A DNA stretch of 64,000 bases from Asaia bogorensis (GCA_945901855.1 CAMDLT010000011.1:1-64000), one strand, 5' to 3'; counted from the stretch's first letter, positions 37,746 through 48,572 are shown. Notes: generated by a model from the letters alone, not told the origin. Numbers and translations are program-made.

Positions 37746-38786
37746 TCAGCTGCCGAGCTGGGGCAGCATGCGCTCGGCTTGCGGGGGCAAAAAGCGGTCG
37801 GTATAGACCCGGCCCGGCGTCAGCGTGCTGTTCTTCACCTCGAACGCCTCGTTGACGATGCGGATATTGTTGGCGAGCTTGTCTTCGCGCACCGCCGACA
37901 TGCCGTTGGCCATCACGTAAGGCGTCATGACCAGCTCGCGCATCGACAGCATCATGCGCTCGTACTCGAGGGCCACGTCGACAAGCTGGTCACGCGACTT
38001 CAGCGACGCCACCGCCTCGCGCGGGTTGGCGATCGATTCCTTGATGCCGCGATTGATCGCCCGAACCATCGCCGCCACCGTGCGCGGATTTTTGGCCGCA
38101 TAGTCTTGCGTCACGTAGACCGCCGAGGAATAGACGTCGACGCCGAACTCGCGATAGCGGAACGTGACAATGTCCTCGTCCTTGGCGCCCAGGGCGCGCA
38201 GCGAGAAAATGCCCGACGTGATGAAGCCCGTGATCGCGTCGACCTCGCCGCGGAACAGCATCGTTTCGCGCAAGGGGGCGTTCATCGTCACCCACTCGAT
38301 CTTGGCCGCATCCAGCTTTTGGGCCTGCACCAGGGCCGGGAACATCTGGCGGCCCGCATCGACCGTCGGAGCGCCGAGCTTGCGGCCTTCGAGCTGTTTG
38401 AGGGTCGTTATGCCGGTCCGCCGCAAGGTCATGACCGCGAGCGCCGCCTGCTCGTAGGCCATGTACACGGCCGTGAGTTCCCGGCCCGGATTTTCGGCGC
38501 TGAACTTGATCATCGGATTGATGTCGCCAAAGCCGATATCGTAGGCGCCCGACGCAACACGCGTCACCGTATCGCCCGACCCCATGCCGCGATCGAGCGT
38601 CACGTTGATGCCTTCTTGCCGGAAAAACCCCTTTTCGGCCGCGTAGGTAAACACCGCCTGCGGCCCTTGAAAGGCCCAGTCGAGCGAAAAACGAACATTG
38701 GTCTGTTCGGGCGCTTGCGCCCACGCCGACGACGCCACAAACAAACCGGTGGCCAGGCTGGCGGCGACAACGATTGCAGATTTCAT
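37746..38786 (-). CDS. NMT1/THI5-like (SsuA/TauA-type) ABC substrate-binding protein
   Basis: MKSAIVVAASLATGLFVASSAWAQAPEQTNVRFSLDWAFQGPQAVFTYAAEKGFFRQEGINVTLDRGMGSGDTVTRVASG. Confidence 0.9.
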   Translation of the reverse strand: MKSAIVVAASLATGLFVASSAWAQAPEQTNVRFSLDWAFQGPQAVFTYAAEKGFFRQEGINVTLDRGMGSGDTVTRVASGAYDIGFGDINPMIKFSAENPGRELTAVYMAYEQAALAVMTLRRTGITTLKQLEGRKLGAPTVDAGRQMFPALVQAQKLDAAKIEWVTMNAPLRETMLFRGEVDAITGFITSGIFSLRALGAKDEDIVTFRYREFGVDVYSSAVYVTQDYAAKNPRTVAAMVRAINRGIKESIANPREAVASLKSRDQLVDVALEYERMMLSMRELVMTPYVMANGMSAVREDKLANNIRIVNEAFEVKNSTLTPGRVYTDRFLPPQAERMLPQLGS

Positions 38787-38960
38787 GGGTAGCTCTCCTC
38801 AGGGCAGGCGGGTTGCCGGGGGACATTCCCGTCCCGGGAGCGCATGCAAAAATCGTGGCAAATCGGATTCGCGAGGCCTTGCTGCAAACCAGGTTTTGGG
38901 ATGCTTGCAGCCCACGCGATTGTCGTCGCCTGGCTTTCAAATGTGCCAAGGTGCCAACCG

Positions 38961-39521
38961 ATGGACAGCGATTCGTGGCCCAAATTGATGGCGCTGGCAC
39001 AAAACGGCGATGCGGCGGCGTATCGTCGCTTTCTGTCCGAATCATTGCCGTTTTTGCGCATCGTTGTCGGCCGCACGGGCATTCCGCACGACCAGATCGA
39101 GGACGTCGTGCAGGATACGATGATCAGCCTGCACGCCATTCGGCACACATACGACCCGACGCGGCCCATCAAGCCGTGGCTCGTGGCGGTCGCCAGGCGT
39201 CGAGCGGTCGATTGGCGGCGGCGGCGAAATTCGGCCCATCGGCACGAAACGCCGCTCGACGACATCACGCACGAAACCTTTGCCGATCCGTCTGCGAACC
39301 GTGACAAAGAGAAGTCGGAAGCGGCCGCTGCCGTCCAGCGCTGGTTGGTTCAACTGCCGCCCGGCCAGCGCCAGGCGGTCGAGATGCTGAAACTCAAAGA
39401 GCTCAGCCTGAACGAGGCTGCGGCGCTGTCGGGCCAGTCCGTCGGGTCGCTAAAGGTAGCAACGCATCGCGCGATCGCCAGCTTGCGCAAGATTTGGAAA
39501 CGCGAAGAGCAAAACAAATGA
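38961..39521 (+). CDS. ECF RNA polymerase sigma factor
   Basis: DVVQDTMISLHAIRHTYDPTRPIKPWLVAVARRRAVDWRRRR...LPPGQRQAVEMLKLKELSLNEAAALSGQSVGSLKVATHRAIASLRK. Confidence 0.93.
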   Translation: MDSDSWPKLMALAQNGDAAAYRRFLSESLPFLRIVVGRTGIPHDQIEDVVQDTMISLHAIRHTYDPTRPIKPWLVAVARRRAVDWRRRRNSAHRHETPLDDITHETFADPSANRDKEKSEAAAAVQRWLVQLPPGQRQAVEMLKLKELSLNEAAALSGQSVGSLKVATHRAIASLRKIWKREEQNK

Positions 39522-40162
39522 CCCCGTCCGAAAAACTCGCCGCTGCTTTGAGCGAGGCGCTCGTGCCCATCGCCCGCCTCGACCCGCCGATGGTGCGGGC
39601 CGGCAAGTGGCTCGCCTTTGCCGTCGTCCTTGCCGGCGCGCTCATCGCCCTGCATGGACTGCGCGACGATTTGGCGGCGCGTTTTTCCGAACCCAGCTTT
39701 TTTGTGCCGTGGCTGGCCTCGGTGCTCGTCGCGATTACCGCCGGGATTTCGGCGTTTTACATGTCGGTTCCCGGCAGCCCGCGCGGCATCGTTGCCTTGC
39801 CCGCAGTGCCGCTGGCGGTGTGGCTTGGCGCGCTCGGCTCGGGCTGTGCGGTCGAGCTGTCCGAACAGGGGACGGCGGCGCTGGGCACCAGCTGGGGGTG
39901 CCTTAAATTCATCGGACTGACCAGCCTGCCGTTGGGCGGCGCCATGGCGATCATGCTGCGCAAGGCCGCCCCGCTCGCCCCAAGCCCGACACTGGCGATG
40001 GGCGCATTGGCGGCGGCGGCATTCGGGTCGGCCGGGCTCGAGCTGTTCCACCATCTGCAAACTTCGACGATGGTGCTGATATGGCATTTGGGAACGGTCG
40101 CGGCCGTCACGCTGATTGCGTCGGCCCTGGGGCGGCGCGTGCTGGGCGGACCCGCCTACTGA
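39518..40162 (+). CDS. nrsF: NrsF (DUF1109)-like anti-sigma membrane protein
   Basis: Six-TM-like protein directly coupled (ATGA) to ECF sigma gene; W(H)LGTV and LRxxAPLAP region typical of family. Confidence 0.8.
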   Translation: MTPSEKLAAALSEALVPIARLDPPMVRAGKWLAFAVVLAGALIALHGLRDDLAARFSEPSFFVPWLASVLVAITAGISAFYMSVPGSPRGIVALPAVPLAVWLGALGSGCAVELSEQGTAALGTSWGCLKFIGLTSLPLGGAMAIMLRKAAPLAPSPTLAMGALAAAAFGSAGLELFHHLQTSTMVLIWHLGTVAAVTLIASALGRRVLGGPAY

Positions 40163-41133
40163 GCTTCAAACGCTGTCTTTAGGTGGGCGGACGCGGCCGC
40201 GATGGCCGTCCGCGCAACGCCCGCCGCCGCCGACAGGTGCATAAAACCGTGGTTGGCGCGCGGGAATTCGACATAGACCGTATCGACGCCGGCCGCGAGC
40301 AGCACATCGCGCATGCGGCGGCTATCGTCGCGCAACGGGTCCAGCCCTGCCGCCAGCAAAAACGGCCGTGCGAGTTTTTTGAGGCAGTCTTCAGGTGCCC
40401 GCGCGGGCGCCACCAGCATGTCGCGGCGCTTGGTTTTGTCGGGACAGTACAAGTCCCAATAGAGCGCCATGCCGGCGCGCGACAGGCCAAAGCGCCCGTC
40501 GCCGCGCATCAGATACGAAACCGAATCGAGTTCGCTGTCGAGCACGCCGTAAAGCGATACGGTCGCGATCGGCGCAAGGCGGCCGCCAACCGACAGCGCC
40601 AACGCCGCCGCCACCGCAATATTGGCACCGGCCGAATCGCCCGCAAAGGCCAGCCGCGCCGGATCGACCGCGAATCCAAGGATGCCCGGATTGTCGGCAA
40701 GCCAGCTGCAAACGGCGAGCGCATCTTCAAGGGCGGCGGGATACGGATGTTCGGGCGCCTTGCGGTAGACGATCGACAGAAACGCCAAACCAGATCCGGC
40801 AGCCAGCATCCGAGTCAGCCGGTCGTGCGTCGTAAGACTGCCCACCGCCCAACCGCCGCCATGCAAATACAGCACAAGTCCGTTTGCGGGCAGCACCGGC
40901 ACATACAGCCGCAACCTCAGATCCCGCCCCGGCAACGCAACTTGGATGTCGCGCTGGATCGCCATTTGCGGCCCGCCTTCGTTCCAAGGGGCTCGACGGC
41001 GCTCCATTTCGGCACGCGCAGCCGCCGGATTGCTCGGCAAATGCTCCGGCGCCGGGCCAAAGCGCGTCGAATCGAGTTCCAAACACGCCGCAATTTCGCT
41101 GTCGATTTGAATCATCGCAAAAATTTCCGACAA
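40156..41133 (-). CDS. Alpha/beta hydrolase, HSL/esterase type
   Basis: LYLHGGGWAVGSLTTHD, FAGDSAGANIAVAAAL. Confidence 0.92.
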   Translation of the reverse strand: MSEIFAMIQIDSEIAACLELDSTRFGPAPEHLPSNPAAARAEMERRRAPWNEGGPQMAIQRDIQVALPGRDLRLRLYVPVLPANGLVLYLHGGGWAVGSLTTHDRLTRMLAAGSGLAFLSIVYRKAPEHPYPAALEDALAVCSWLADNPGILGFAVDPARLAFAGDSAGANIAVAAALALSVGGRLAPIATVSLYGVLDSELDSVSYLMRGDGRFGLSRAGMALYWDLYCPDKTKRRDMLVAPARAPEDCLKKLARPFLLAAGLDPLRDDSRRMRDVLLAAGVDTVYVEFPRANHGFMHLSAAAGVARTAIAAASAHLKTAFEAQ

Positions 41134-41244
41134 TTTGGACCCAAATTCAAGCGCTCGATTTGCGCCTTCGGCACTTGAAATGCGGACTGGGACACCTCAC
41201 TTCTACACCGTGAAATTGGCTTTTGCACGGACGAGGCCCTGTCG

Positions 41245-41475
41245 ATGACGCCGAAATTTCAGGCAGCTCTGGCGGTACTTGGCGATACGCATCCGGTCGT
41301 GCGCGATTTGGTCCGCGCAGAGCGCAGCCGCGATGCGTTGGACGAGCTGGTCGTCGAGGCCGGCCTCGCCCAACTGCCGATCAAACTGCAAGACGCCATC
41401 GCCGAGATCGCCGAGTTCCTCGCGACGCGCGATCAGTCGGCGGCTTTGCGCGTCGAAGCTTCCGCCGCCCGATAG
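41245..41475 (+). CDS. Small uncharacterised protein, 76 aa
   Basis: MTPKFQAALAVLGDTHPVVRDLVRAERSRDALDELVVEAGLAQLPIKLQDAIAEIAEFLATRDQ...; 3' end overlaps 41433..42686 on opposite strand. Confidence 0.5.
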   Translation: MTPKFQAALAVLGDTHPVVRDLVRAERSRDALDELVVEAGLAQLPIKLQDAIAEIAEFLATRDQSAALRVEASAAR

Positions 41476-42686
41476 AGCGACAGCGCCTGCGGCACGGCCG
41501 CGTTGGCGGCAATTTTGGCCCCGCACGACAGCAGCACGGCTTCCAGCGCGGCCAGCGTCGTCAGCACGCAGTCTTTGCGCGCATTGTAGCCCATCGTGCC
41601 GATGCGCCAGATCTTGCCGTGCAGCGGTCCGAAACTGGTGCCGATCTCGATCCCAAAATCCTCCAGCATCGAACGGCGCACGGCCTCGCCCGCAACGCCT
41701 TCGGGAATGTGGATGCCGACCACGTTGGCCATTTTGTTGGCCTGGTCGCCGAACAGTTCGAGGCCCATCGCGGCGAGCCCTTGTGCCATCGCATCGCCCG
41801 CCAGACGGTGGCGCTGGAACGCGGCATCGAGCCCTTCTTCGACCAGTATCTTGGCGCATTCGCGCGCGCCGTACAGCATGCTCGTCGCTTCGGTGTGGTG
41901 GTTGAGGCGCTTTTCGCCCCAGTAATCCATGATCATGGCGAGGTCGAAATAGTTGGACGCAATGCGCATCCCCGGTCCCGCAATGTCGGCAGCACTTGCG
42001 ATCCCTTGTTCGACATGGCGCCGACGCATGATCGCAGCCTCGGCGCGCGGGCCGATCGTGATCGGTGCCGAACCCGACGGGCCCGCCAGACATTTTTGCA
42101 GCCCCGACGACACCAGATCGAGCTGCCATTCGTCGGCGCGCAGATCGTTGCCGCCAAGCGACGCGGTCGTGTCGGTATAGAGGAGCGCGTCGTACTTGCG
42201 CGCAAGCTTGCCGAGTTCGGCCAGCGGCTGCAGCATCGTGGTGGACGTATCGCCCTGGCAGACGGCCAACAGCTTGGGGCGGTGCTGCTTGAGCGCGACT
42301 TCGATCCGCTCGGGCGAAAACACCGTGCCCCATTCGGTTTCGATTTCGACCACGTTGGCGCCGCAACGGCGCGCGATTTCGGCCTTCAAATGGCCGAAGC
42401 GGCCGAAGATCGGAACCAGCACTTTGTCGCCGGGCTCGATCAGCGACACCATCGCCGCCTCGATGCCGCCGCGCGCGGTCGCATCGACCAGCAGCGACCA
42501 TTTGTTCTGGGTGCGAAAGACCTGGCGATAGAGCGCCATCGTCTCCCCCATCAGCGCCGTCATCGACGGGTCGAACTGCCCGACCAGGGGGGTTGCCATG
42601 GCGCGCAGGACGCGCGGATCGGCATTGATGGGACCGGGTCCCATGAGCAGGCGGGCGGGCGGGTTGAGATCGGCAAAAACGGGCAT
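41433..42686 (-). CDS. PLP-dependent class V aminotransferase (alanine/ureidoglycine-glyoxylate type)
   Basis: MPVFADLNPPARLLMGPGPINADPRVLRAMATPLVGQFDPSM...SSGLQKCLAGPSGSAPIT. Confidence 0.9.
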   Translation of the reverse strand: MPVFADLNPPARLLMGPGPINADPRVLRAMATPLVGQFDPSMTALMGETMALYRQVFRTQNKWSLLVDATARGGIEAAMVSLIEPGDKVLVPIFGRFGHLKAEIARRCGANVVEIETEWGTVFSPERIEVALKQHRPKLLAVCQGDTSTTMLQPLAELGKLARKYDALLYTDTTASLGGNDLRADEWQLDLVSSGLQKCLAGPSGSAPITIGPRAEAAIMRRRHVEQGIASAADIAGPGMRIASNYFDLAMIMDYWGEKRLNHHTEATSMLYGARECAKILVEEGLDAAFQRHRLAGDAMAQGLAAMGLELFGDQANKMANVVGIHIPEGVAGEAVRRSMLEDFGIEIGTSFGPLHGKIWRIGTMGYNARKDCVLTTLAALEAVLLSCGAKIAANAAVPQALSLYRAAEASTRKAAD

Positions 42687-42813
42687 GGCGTGACCCAACG
42701 GTTCGAGGGAAAGCGGCAGCGGTTTTCCCGCGAATTTGTCGCGAGCGCAAGTTTTGCCAGCGCCAGATGCGCATGCTATCCAAACCATCTGCCAAACTGA
42801 GGTGTCCACAACC

Positions 42814-44088
42814 ATGCTCGACCGGAATTTCATTCTCGCCCATCTTGCCGATGTCGCCGCCAATTGCCGCAATCGCGGGGTCGAGGTCGATCTCGAGCGC
42901 TTTGCCGCGATCGACGCCGAGCGCAAAAAGACCGACCAGGCCCTGCAAGACGCCCAGCGCGAAGCCAACGCGCTCGCCGCCGCCAAGGAACTCTCGGTCG
43001 ACCAGAAGCGCGAACAAGGCCGCGTGCTGCGCGACCGGCGCGAAACGCTGAAAGCGGCGCTCGAAACGCTACAGACCGAGACCGATGCGCTGCTGCTGCG
43101 CATCCCCAACATGACGCACCCCGCCTCGCCGACGGGTCGCGACGACAAGGACAACAAAGAGATCGACCGCAACGCGATCCCCGCCCCGTCCTTCGATTTC
43201 GTGCCGCGCGACCATGTGGCGCTGGGCGATCTGCTCGGCATCATCGATACCGAAGGCGGCAGTAAGGTCGCGGGCCCCGGTTTCTATTTCCTCAAGGGGG
43301 ACGGCGCGCGCCTCGAACTCGCGTTGCAGAATTTCGCGGTCGAATTTCTGGCCAAGCGCGGCTACGTGCCGCACATCACGCCCGATATGGCGCGCGATTC
43401 GATCCTGCAGGGGACGGGTTTCACGCCGCGCGGGGCCGAAACCAACACCTACCGCATCGAAGACCACGACATGTCGTTGATCGCGACGGCCGAGATCACC
43501 TTGTGCGGACTTTACCAGGACACGATCCTGGACGAAGCCGAGTTGCCGATCCGCATTGCGGGCGTCTCGCACTGTTTTCGCACCGAGCGCGCGGCGGGTC
43601 GCGCCACGCGCGGTCTCTATCGCGTGCACCAATTCACCAAGGTCGAAATGGTTGTGATCGCCACGCCCGAACAGTCCGAGGCCGTACACGCCGAACTGCT
43701 CGCCAACGAGCGCGCAATATTCGACGCGCTCGAACTGCCTTATCGCGTGCTCGACATTTGCACGGGCGATTTGGGCGGGGCGGCCTACCGCAAATACGAC
43801 CTCGAAGCCTGGATGCCGGGACGCGGGCAAGGCGGCGAATTCGGCGAAGTGACCAGCACGTCGAACTGCACCGACTACCAGGCGCGCCGCTTGAACATCC
43901 GCTATCGCAAAAGTCCGAAGGACAAGCCCATCTTCGCGCACACGCTGAACGGCACGGGCATCGCCCTGGGCCGCGCGATGGTCGCGATCTTGGAAAACAA
44001 CCAATTAGCCGACGGCAGCGTGCGCTTGCCGCACGTGCTGCAAAATTTTATGGGCCAGACGCATATCGTGCCGCGCAAAAAAGCATGA
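42814..44088 (+). CDS. serS: Seryl-tRNA synthetase
   Basis: MLDRNFILAHLADVAANCRNRGVEVDLERFAAIDAERKKTDQALQD...VHQFTKVEM...SCTSNCTDYQARR-type motif (TSTSNCTDYQARRLNIRYR). Confidence 0.95.
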   Translation: MLDRNFILAHLADVAANCRNRGVEVDLERFAAIDAERKKTDQALQDAQREANALAAAKELSVDQKREQGRVLRDRRETLKAALETLQTETDALLLRIPNMTHPASPTGRDDKDNKEIDRNAIPAPSFDFVPRDHVALGDLLGIIDTEGGSKVAGPGFYFLKGDGARLELALQNFAVEFLAKRGYVPHITPDMARDSILQGTGFTPRGAETNTYRIEDHDMSLIATAEITLCGLYQDTILDEAELPIRIAGVSHCFRTERAAGRATRGLYRVHQFTKVEMVVIATPEQSEAVHAELLANERAIFDALELPYRVLDICTGDLGGAAYRKYDLEAWMPGRGQGGEFGEVTSTSNCTDYQARRLNIRYRKSPKDKPIFAHTLNGTGIALGRAMVAILENNQLADGSVRLPHVLQNFMGQTHIVPRKKA

Positions 44089-44687
44089 GCGCGGCGCTGC
44101 GCAATTTTGTCGTCGCCGCGACCCAAGCGATGGGACCGGGCGGTCTGGACGAAGAAAGCGCGCATGCCAAACTTGGTCCCTTGCTGCGCCAACTGATCGC
44201 CACCGATGATTGGCTGCCAGCCGCCTTCGCTGAACCGGACCCCGTGCATTATCGCCAGTATCTGCTGCATTGCGATCCGCTTGAGCGGTTTTGCGTCGCA
44301 AGTTTTGTCTGGGGTCCGGGCCAGAAGACGCCGATCCACGACCATACGGTATGGGGCTTGATCGGGATTTTGCGCGGGGCCGAGCGCTGCACGTTTTACG
44401 AACGCGCCGCCAACGGCCTGCTTGTACCGAGCGGCGAAGAGACGCTCCAGCAAGGCCAGCTCAGCACGCTTGGACCTGCGAGCGGCGACATCCACGAAGT
44501 GGCCAACGCCTATGATACGCGCGTATCGATCGCGATCCATGTCTATGGCGCCAATATTGGCGCGGTTCAGCGCCACGTATTCGACCCGCACACGGGCGCC
44601 GCAAAAAACTTCGTCTCGGGCTATGCCGCCGCGATCGTGCCGAACTTGTGGGACCGGTCGGCAGAAATCCGCGCCGTACGGACGTGA
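44085..44687 (+). CDS. Cysteine dioxygenase family protein
   Basis: FVWGPGQKTPIHDHTVWGLIGILRGAERCTFYER...GDIHEVANAYDTRVSIAIHVYGANIGAVQRHVFDP. Confidence 0.9.
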   Translation: MSAALRNFVVAATQAMGPGGLDEESAHAKLGPLLRQLIATDDWLPAAFAEPDPVHYRQYLLHCDPLERFCVASFVWGPGQKTPIHDHTVWGLIGILRGAERCTFYERAANGLLVPSGEETLQQGQLSTLGPASGDIHEVANAYDTRVSIAIHVYGANIGAVQRHVFDPHTGAAKNFVSGYAAAIVPNLWDRSAEIRAVRT

Positions 44688-45838
44688 CGTACAGCCCGGC
44701 CCTGATCGGCGTCTTGATGTGCACGATGGCCAGCGCCGTCGCATTGCGCGCGGTCGATCCGCTGCTGCCCGAACTGGCGCTTGAATTTGGCACGCTGCCG
44801 GGGGCCGTCGGCATCGTGATAACGGCCTATACAATCGCCTATGGCGGCGTGCAATTCGTATCGGGCCGCGTTGGCGACCGCTGGGGCAAGCCGCAGACCA
44901 TCGCGCTTGCGGCCCTGCTGGCCGCGATCGCGACGTTCGCATGCGCGTTTGCGCCCTCGCTCGATCTGTTGCTTGTGCTGCGCGTATTTGCCGGCGCTTG
45001 TGCGGGCGGCATCATTCCGCTGGGCATTGCCTATATCGGCGATTCGGTTGCCTACGAAAAGCGCCAGCAAGCTTTGACCAATCTGTCGTCGATGCAGATT
45101 ATCGGCACGATGGCGGGCCAGGTCGGCGGCGGTTTGGTCGGGGCGAGCCTTGGTTGGCACGGCGTTTTTCTTGTCTTGGCGGCGCTGTTTGCGGTCGGCG
45201 GCCTTGCGTTGGCAACGATCCTGCGCCGCTTGCCGGCAGCTCCGTGCAATGCGCATGCAGCGCCGCTGGGCTACGGGTGGGTCTTGAGCCCGCGCGCGGG
45301 TATGGTGCTGACGAGCGTGATGCTCGAAGGATTTTTCTTTTATGGCAGTCTCGCGTTTGTCGCCACGCACCTGCAAACGCGCTTTGCGCTCGATCTTGCC
45401 AGTGCCGCCGCCGTTCTGCTCGCTTTCGGGGTCGGCGGTCTGCTGTTCTCGCTGAGCTTTTCAAGGGTCATGGCGAAGTTGGCGCGCGGGCGCGTACCTC
45501 TGTTGGGGGCGGCAGCGCTTGGCATCGGCTTCGCGCTGCTGGCCATCGCGCCCGCGCCGCATTTTGTGTTGCCCGTTTTGGCCTTGTTGGGATGGGGATT
45601 CTTTGCGCTGCATTCCTGGTTGCAGACGGAAGCCACGCAGATGCTTCCCCAAGCGCGCGGCCATGGCGTTGCGACCTTCGCGGCCGTGTTTTTTGCAGGA
45701 CAGGCTGCGGGCGTTGCGGCAGGCGGGGCGGTCTTCGACCAGTTCGGCGGCGCGCCGCTGTTTCTTGCGAGTGCAGCATGCCTTCTGGCGCTGGGCACGC
45801 GCTTTGCGCGCGCCCTTGCGCGCGACTACGCCAGATAG
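44684..45838 (+). CDS. MFS transporter
   Basis: GTG start; [36 protein letters not shown]...[16 protein letters not shown]. Confidence 0.9.
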   Translation: MTYSPALIGVLMCTMASAVALRAVDPLLPELALEFGTLPGAVGIVITAYTIAYGGVQFVSGRVGDRWGKPQTIALAALLAAIATFACAFAPSLDLLLVLRVFAGACAGGIIPLGIAYIGDSVAYEKRQQALTNLSSMQIIGTMAGQVGGGLVGASLGWHGVFLVLAALFAVGGLALATILRRLPAAPCNAHAAPLGYGWVLSPRAGMVLTSVMLEGFFFYGSLAFVATHLQTRFALDLASAAAVLLAFGVGGLLFSLSFSRVMAKLARGRVPLLGAAALGIGFALLAIAPAPHFVLPVLALLGWGFFALHSWLQTEATQMLPQARGHGVATFAAVFFAGQAAGVAAGGAVFDQFGGAPLFLASAACLLALGTRFARALARDYAR

Positions 45839-46593
45839 GGCTTGAGCCAGCCAAGACCTGCGGTTGTCGTCGTGCGCGGGCGGTATTCGCAGCCGATATG
45901 GCCGCGATAGCCAAGCCGGTCGATCAGCGCGAACAAATACGGGAAATTGAGCTCGCCTTCGCTGGGTTCGTGCCGATCGGGCACGCCCGCGACCTGCATG
46001 TGCGAGACGCCCGCGAGATGTTGCTCGATCTTGCGCGCAACGTCGCCTTCGACGATCTGGCAATGGTAGAGATCCATCTGCACGCCCAGATTCGCAGCGC
46101 CAACGGCTGTGCAGATCGCGTGCGCTTCGTCCTGGCGATTGAGGAAATAGCCGGGAATGTCGCGCGTGTTGATCGGCTCGATCGCAAGATCGACGCCGCT
46201 TGCGGCGGCCACGGGTGCCGCGCGACGCAGATTGGCAAGGTAGGTCGCGAAATCGGCGCCATCTTCGACGCGTCCGGCCATCGCATGCACGCGCGGGCAG
46301 CGCAAGATTTTTGCGTAGTCGAGCGCCTTGGCGAGCGCCGCATCGAACTCGGACTCGCGGCCCTGCAACGCTGCCAATCCGCGTTCGCCGCGCGCCCAAT
46401 CGCCGGGCGGCAAATTGAACAAAACGATCTCGACGCCGGCTGCCTTGGCAGTTTTTGCGACGCGCTCGGCCGATTCCTCGTACGGGAACAGGAACTCGAC
46501 CGCGCGAAACCCGTCGGCCGCTGCCGCTGCAAATCGGTCGAGGAAGGTGTGTTCCCCGTAAAGAAACGACAGATTGGCTGCAAAACGCGGCAT
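45826..46593 (-). CDS. hyi: Hydroxypyruvate isomerase
   Basis: [39 protein letters not shown]...[18 protein letters not shown]. Confidence 0.93.
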   Translation of the reverse strand: MPRFAANLSFLYGEHTFLDRFAAAAADGFRAVEFLFPYEESAERVAKTAKAAGVEIVLFNLPPGDWARGERGLAALQGRESEFDAALAKALDYAKILRCPRVHAMAGRVEDGADFATYLANLRRAAPVAAASGVDLAIEPINTRDIPGYFLNRQDEAHAICTAVGAANLGVQMDLYHCQIVEGDVARKIEQHLAGVSHMQVAGVPDRHEPSEGELNFPYLFALIDRLGYRGHIGCEYRPRTTTTAGLGWLKPYLA

Positions 46594-46596
46594 AGG

Positions 46597-47820
46597 CTAT
46601 GCCCCCGCCGGGCGTTTGCCGACCAGCCACGCATGCGCGCCAAACCCGAGCGTCGCCATGGCCAGCATCGTCGCGCACATGGGCAGGGGCGTGCCGTCGG
46701 CAAACACGGCAACGATCAGGCCCGCAACCGCGCCCATCGCAAACTGCGTGAAGCCCGCTAGTGCGGAGGCGGCACCGGCGATCTGCGGATGGTCGGCAAG
46801 CGCGCCCGCCATCGCGTTCGAACCGATCAAGCCCATGCAAGACAGCATCAAGACAATGGCCACAACGATGCCCGCAAGGCCGAATGCGCCGCTGGCGCCG
46901 ATCGCCAGCAGCCCCAGGCCAAGCACGACCGATGCTACCAAGCCGATGCGCAGGGCCGCGTCGCTGCCCATGCTGCGCACGAGGCGCACGTTCAAATAGT
47001 TGGAACCCATCATGCCGATCACATTGAGGCCGAACAGAAAGCCGTACGTCTCGGGCGATACGCCGAAGAGCTCGATATAGACGAACGGCGTGCCCGAGAT
47101 ATAGGCGAACATCGCGCCGAACACGCCCGCCCCCCCCAGCACGTAGCCGATATAGCGCCGATCGCGCAGCAACCGCAGATATGCTCCGACGACCGAAGCC
47201 ATGTCGCCGGGGCGACGGCGATCGGTTGGCAAGGTTTCGGGGCCGCGCAGCAACGGCACCCCGGCAGCAAGGCCAAGCAAGCCAAGCACCACGAAAATTG
47301 CACGCCAATCGAAAAAAGCCAGCATCTGGCTGCCGAGGATCGGGGCGAGCATGGGAGCGGCGCCCATCACGAGCATCATCATCGACATGACGGTCGCGCT
47401 GCGGTCGCGGTCGAACACGTCGCGCACCATGGCGCGCGCCAAGACGGGCGCCGCCGAGGCGCCCAATGCCTGCACCACGCGCCAAGCCGCCAGTTCCATC
47501 GCATCGCGCGCAAACACGCAGCCAAAACTACCAACCGCAAACAATAGGATCCCCAGCAGGGTGGGCCCACGTCGCCCGAACCGATCGCCGATCGGCCCCC
47601 ACGCCAACTGCCCGAACGCAAAGGCGAGGAAAAAACCCGAAAGCGAAAGCTGGATCTGGTCCTGGGTTGCATCGAACGCGCGCGCGATCGTCGGCAAGGC
47701 GGGCAGATACATGTCGACGGCACTGGGTGTAATCGCCATCAGTGCGCCCAGCATAAAGACAAAACCGATATCGCCGCGCCAACCCGCCGGGCGCGGCCCG
47801 CCTTTCAAAGCATCGAACAC
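46597..47820 (-). CDS. MFS multidrug transporter, Bcr/CflA type
   Basis: ITPSAVDMYLPALPTIARAFDATQDQIQLSLSGFFLAFAFGQLAWGPIGDRFGRRGP. Confidence 0.92.
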   Translation of the reverse strand: MFDALKGGPRPAGWRGDIGFVFMLGALMAITPSAVDMYLPALPTIARAFDATQDQIQLSLSGFFLAFAFGQLAWGPIGDRFGRRGPTLLGILLFAVGSFGCVFARDAMELAAWRVVQALGASAAPVLARAMVRDVFDRDRSATVMSMMMLVMGAAPMLAPILGSQMLAFFDWRAIFVVLGLLGLAAGVPLLRGPETLPTDRRRPGDMASVVGAYLRLLRDRRYIGYVLGGAGVFGAMFAYISGTPFVYIELFGVSPETYGFLFGLNVIGMMGSNYLNVRLVRSMGSDAALRIGLVASVVLGLGLLAIGASGAFGLAGIVVAIVLMLSCMGLIGSNAMAGALADHPQIAGAASALAGFTQFAMGAVAGLIVAVFADGTPLPMCATMLAMATLGFGAHAWLVGKRPAGA

Positions 47821-47912
47821 AAACAATCCCCCTTCGCGCTCAACGCGCCCTTTGGGTATAGGCCCGCAATTTGCGGCAGACAAGGATTGCAGCCTGTCGC
47901 ATAGTACGTGCC

Positions 47913-48572
47913 ATGCGCTATGCCGTCTATTTTGTTCCCGCCGCAAACGATCCGCTGTGGTCGTTTGGCACGCAGTGGCTGGGCCGCGATCCCGAAACTG
48001 GGGTTGCCTATCCGCAAGACGCCCACCAAGCCGCGACCACGAAGGAGCCGCGCCGCTACGGGTTCCACGCGACGCTGAAACCGCCTTTTGCGCTGGCCGA
48101 CGGGCAGACCGCCGAAACCTTGTTCGCGGCGGCCGAAACATTCGCGCGCGCGCACCGGTCGTTCGATGTGGCGCGGATGAAAGTTGCGGCACTCGGCCGT
48201 TTTTTGGCGGCGGTCCCGGCGGTCGAAGCGCCCGGCTTGCACGCGCTTGCCGACGCGTGCGTGCGCGATTTCGACCGCTTCCGCGCGCCCAGCGACGCGG
48301 CCGATCTCGCCAAGCGGCGTCAAACGAAGCTCACGGCACGCCAGGACGAATATCTGGTGCGCTGGGGCTATCCGTATGTGTTCGACGAATTTCGTTTTCA
48401 TCTGACGCTGACCGGGCCGCTCGATCCAGCCACGCTTGCCCAAACGCAAAGCTTGCTGGAGTCGCCCGTCCTCGAAGCGCCATTAGCCGTGCGCGAGATC
48501 GCGATTTTCGAGGAGCCTGCAGCCGGCGCGCCGTTCGCGCTCAAGCGTCGCTTTTTGCTCGGATCGTCTTGA
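47913..48572 (+). CDS. DUF1045 phosphonate-associated 2H-phosphoesterase-like protein
   Basis: MRYAVYFVPAANDPLWSFGTQWLGRD...RYGFHATLKPPFALADG...FHLTLTGPL; paired HxT motifs. Confidence 0.9.
   Translation: MRYAVYFVPAANDPLWSFGTQWLGRDPETGVAYPQDAHQAATTKEPRRYGFHATLKPPFALADGQTAETLFAAAETFARAHRSFDVARMKVAALGRFLAAVPAVEAPGLHALADACVRDFDRFRAPSDAADLAKRRQTKLTARQDEYLVRWGYPYVFDEFRFHLTLTGPLDPATLAQTQSLLESPVLEAPLAVREIAIFEEPAAGAPFALKRRFLLGSS

Noticed and set aside
31918-46593. Glyoxylate-metabolism cluster (malate synthase, glyoxylate-type aminotransferase, hydroxypyruvate isomerase)
   Set aside because: The genes are scattered over 14 kb with unrelated genes and both orientations between them; not a convincing pathway cluster.
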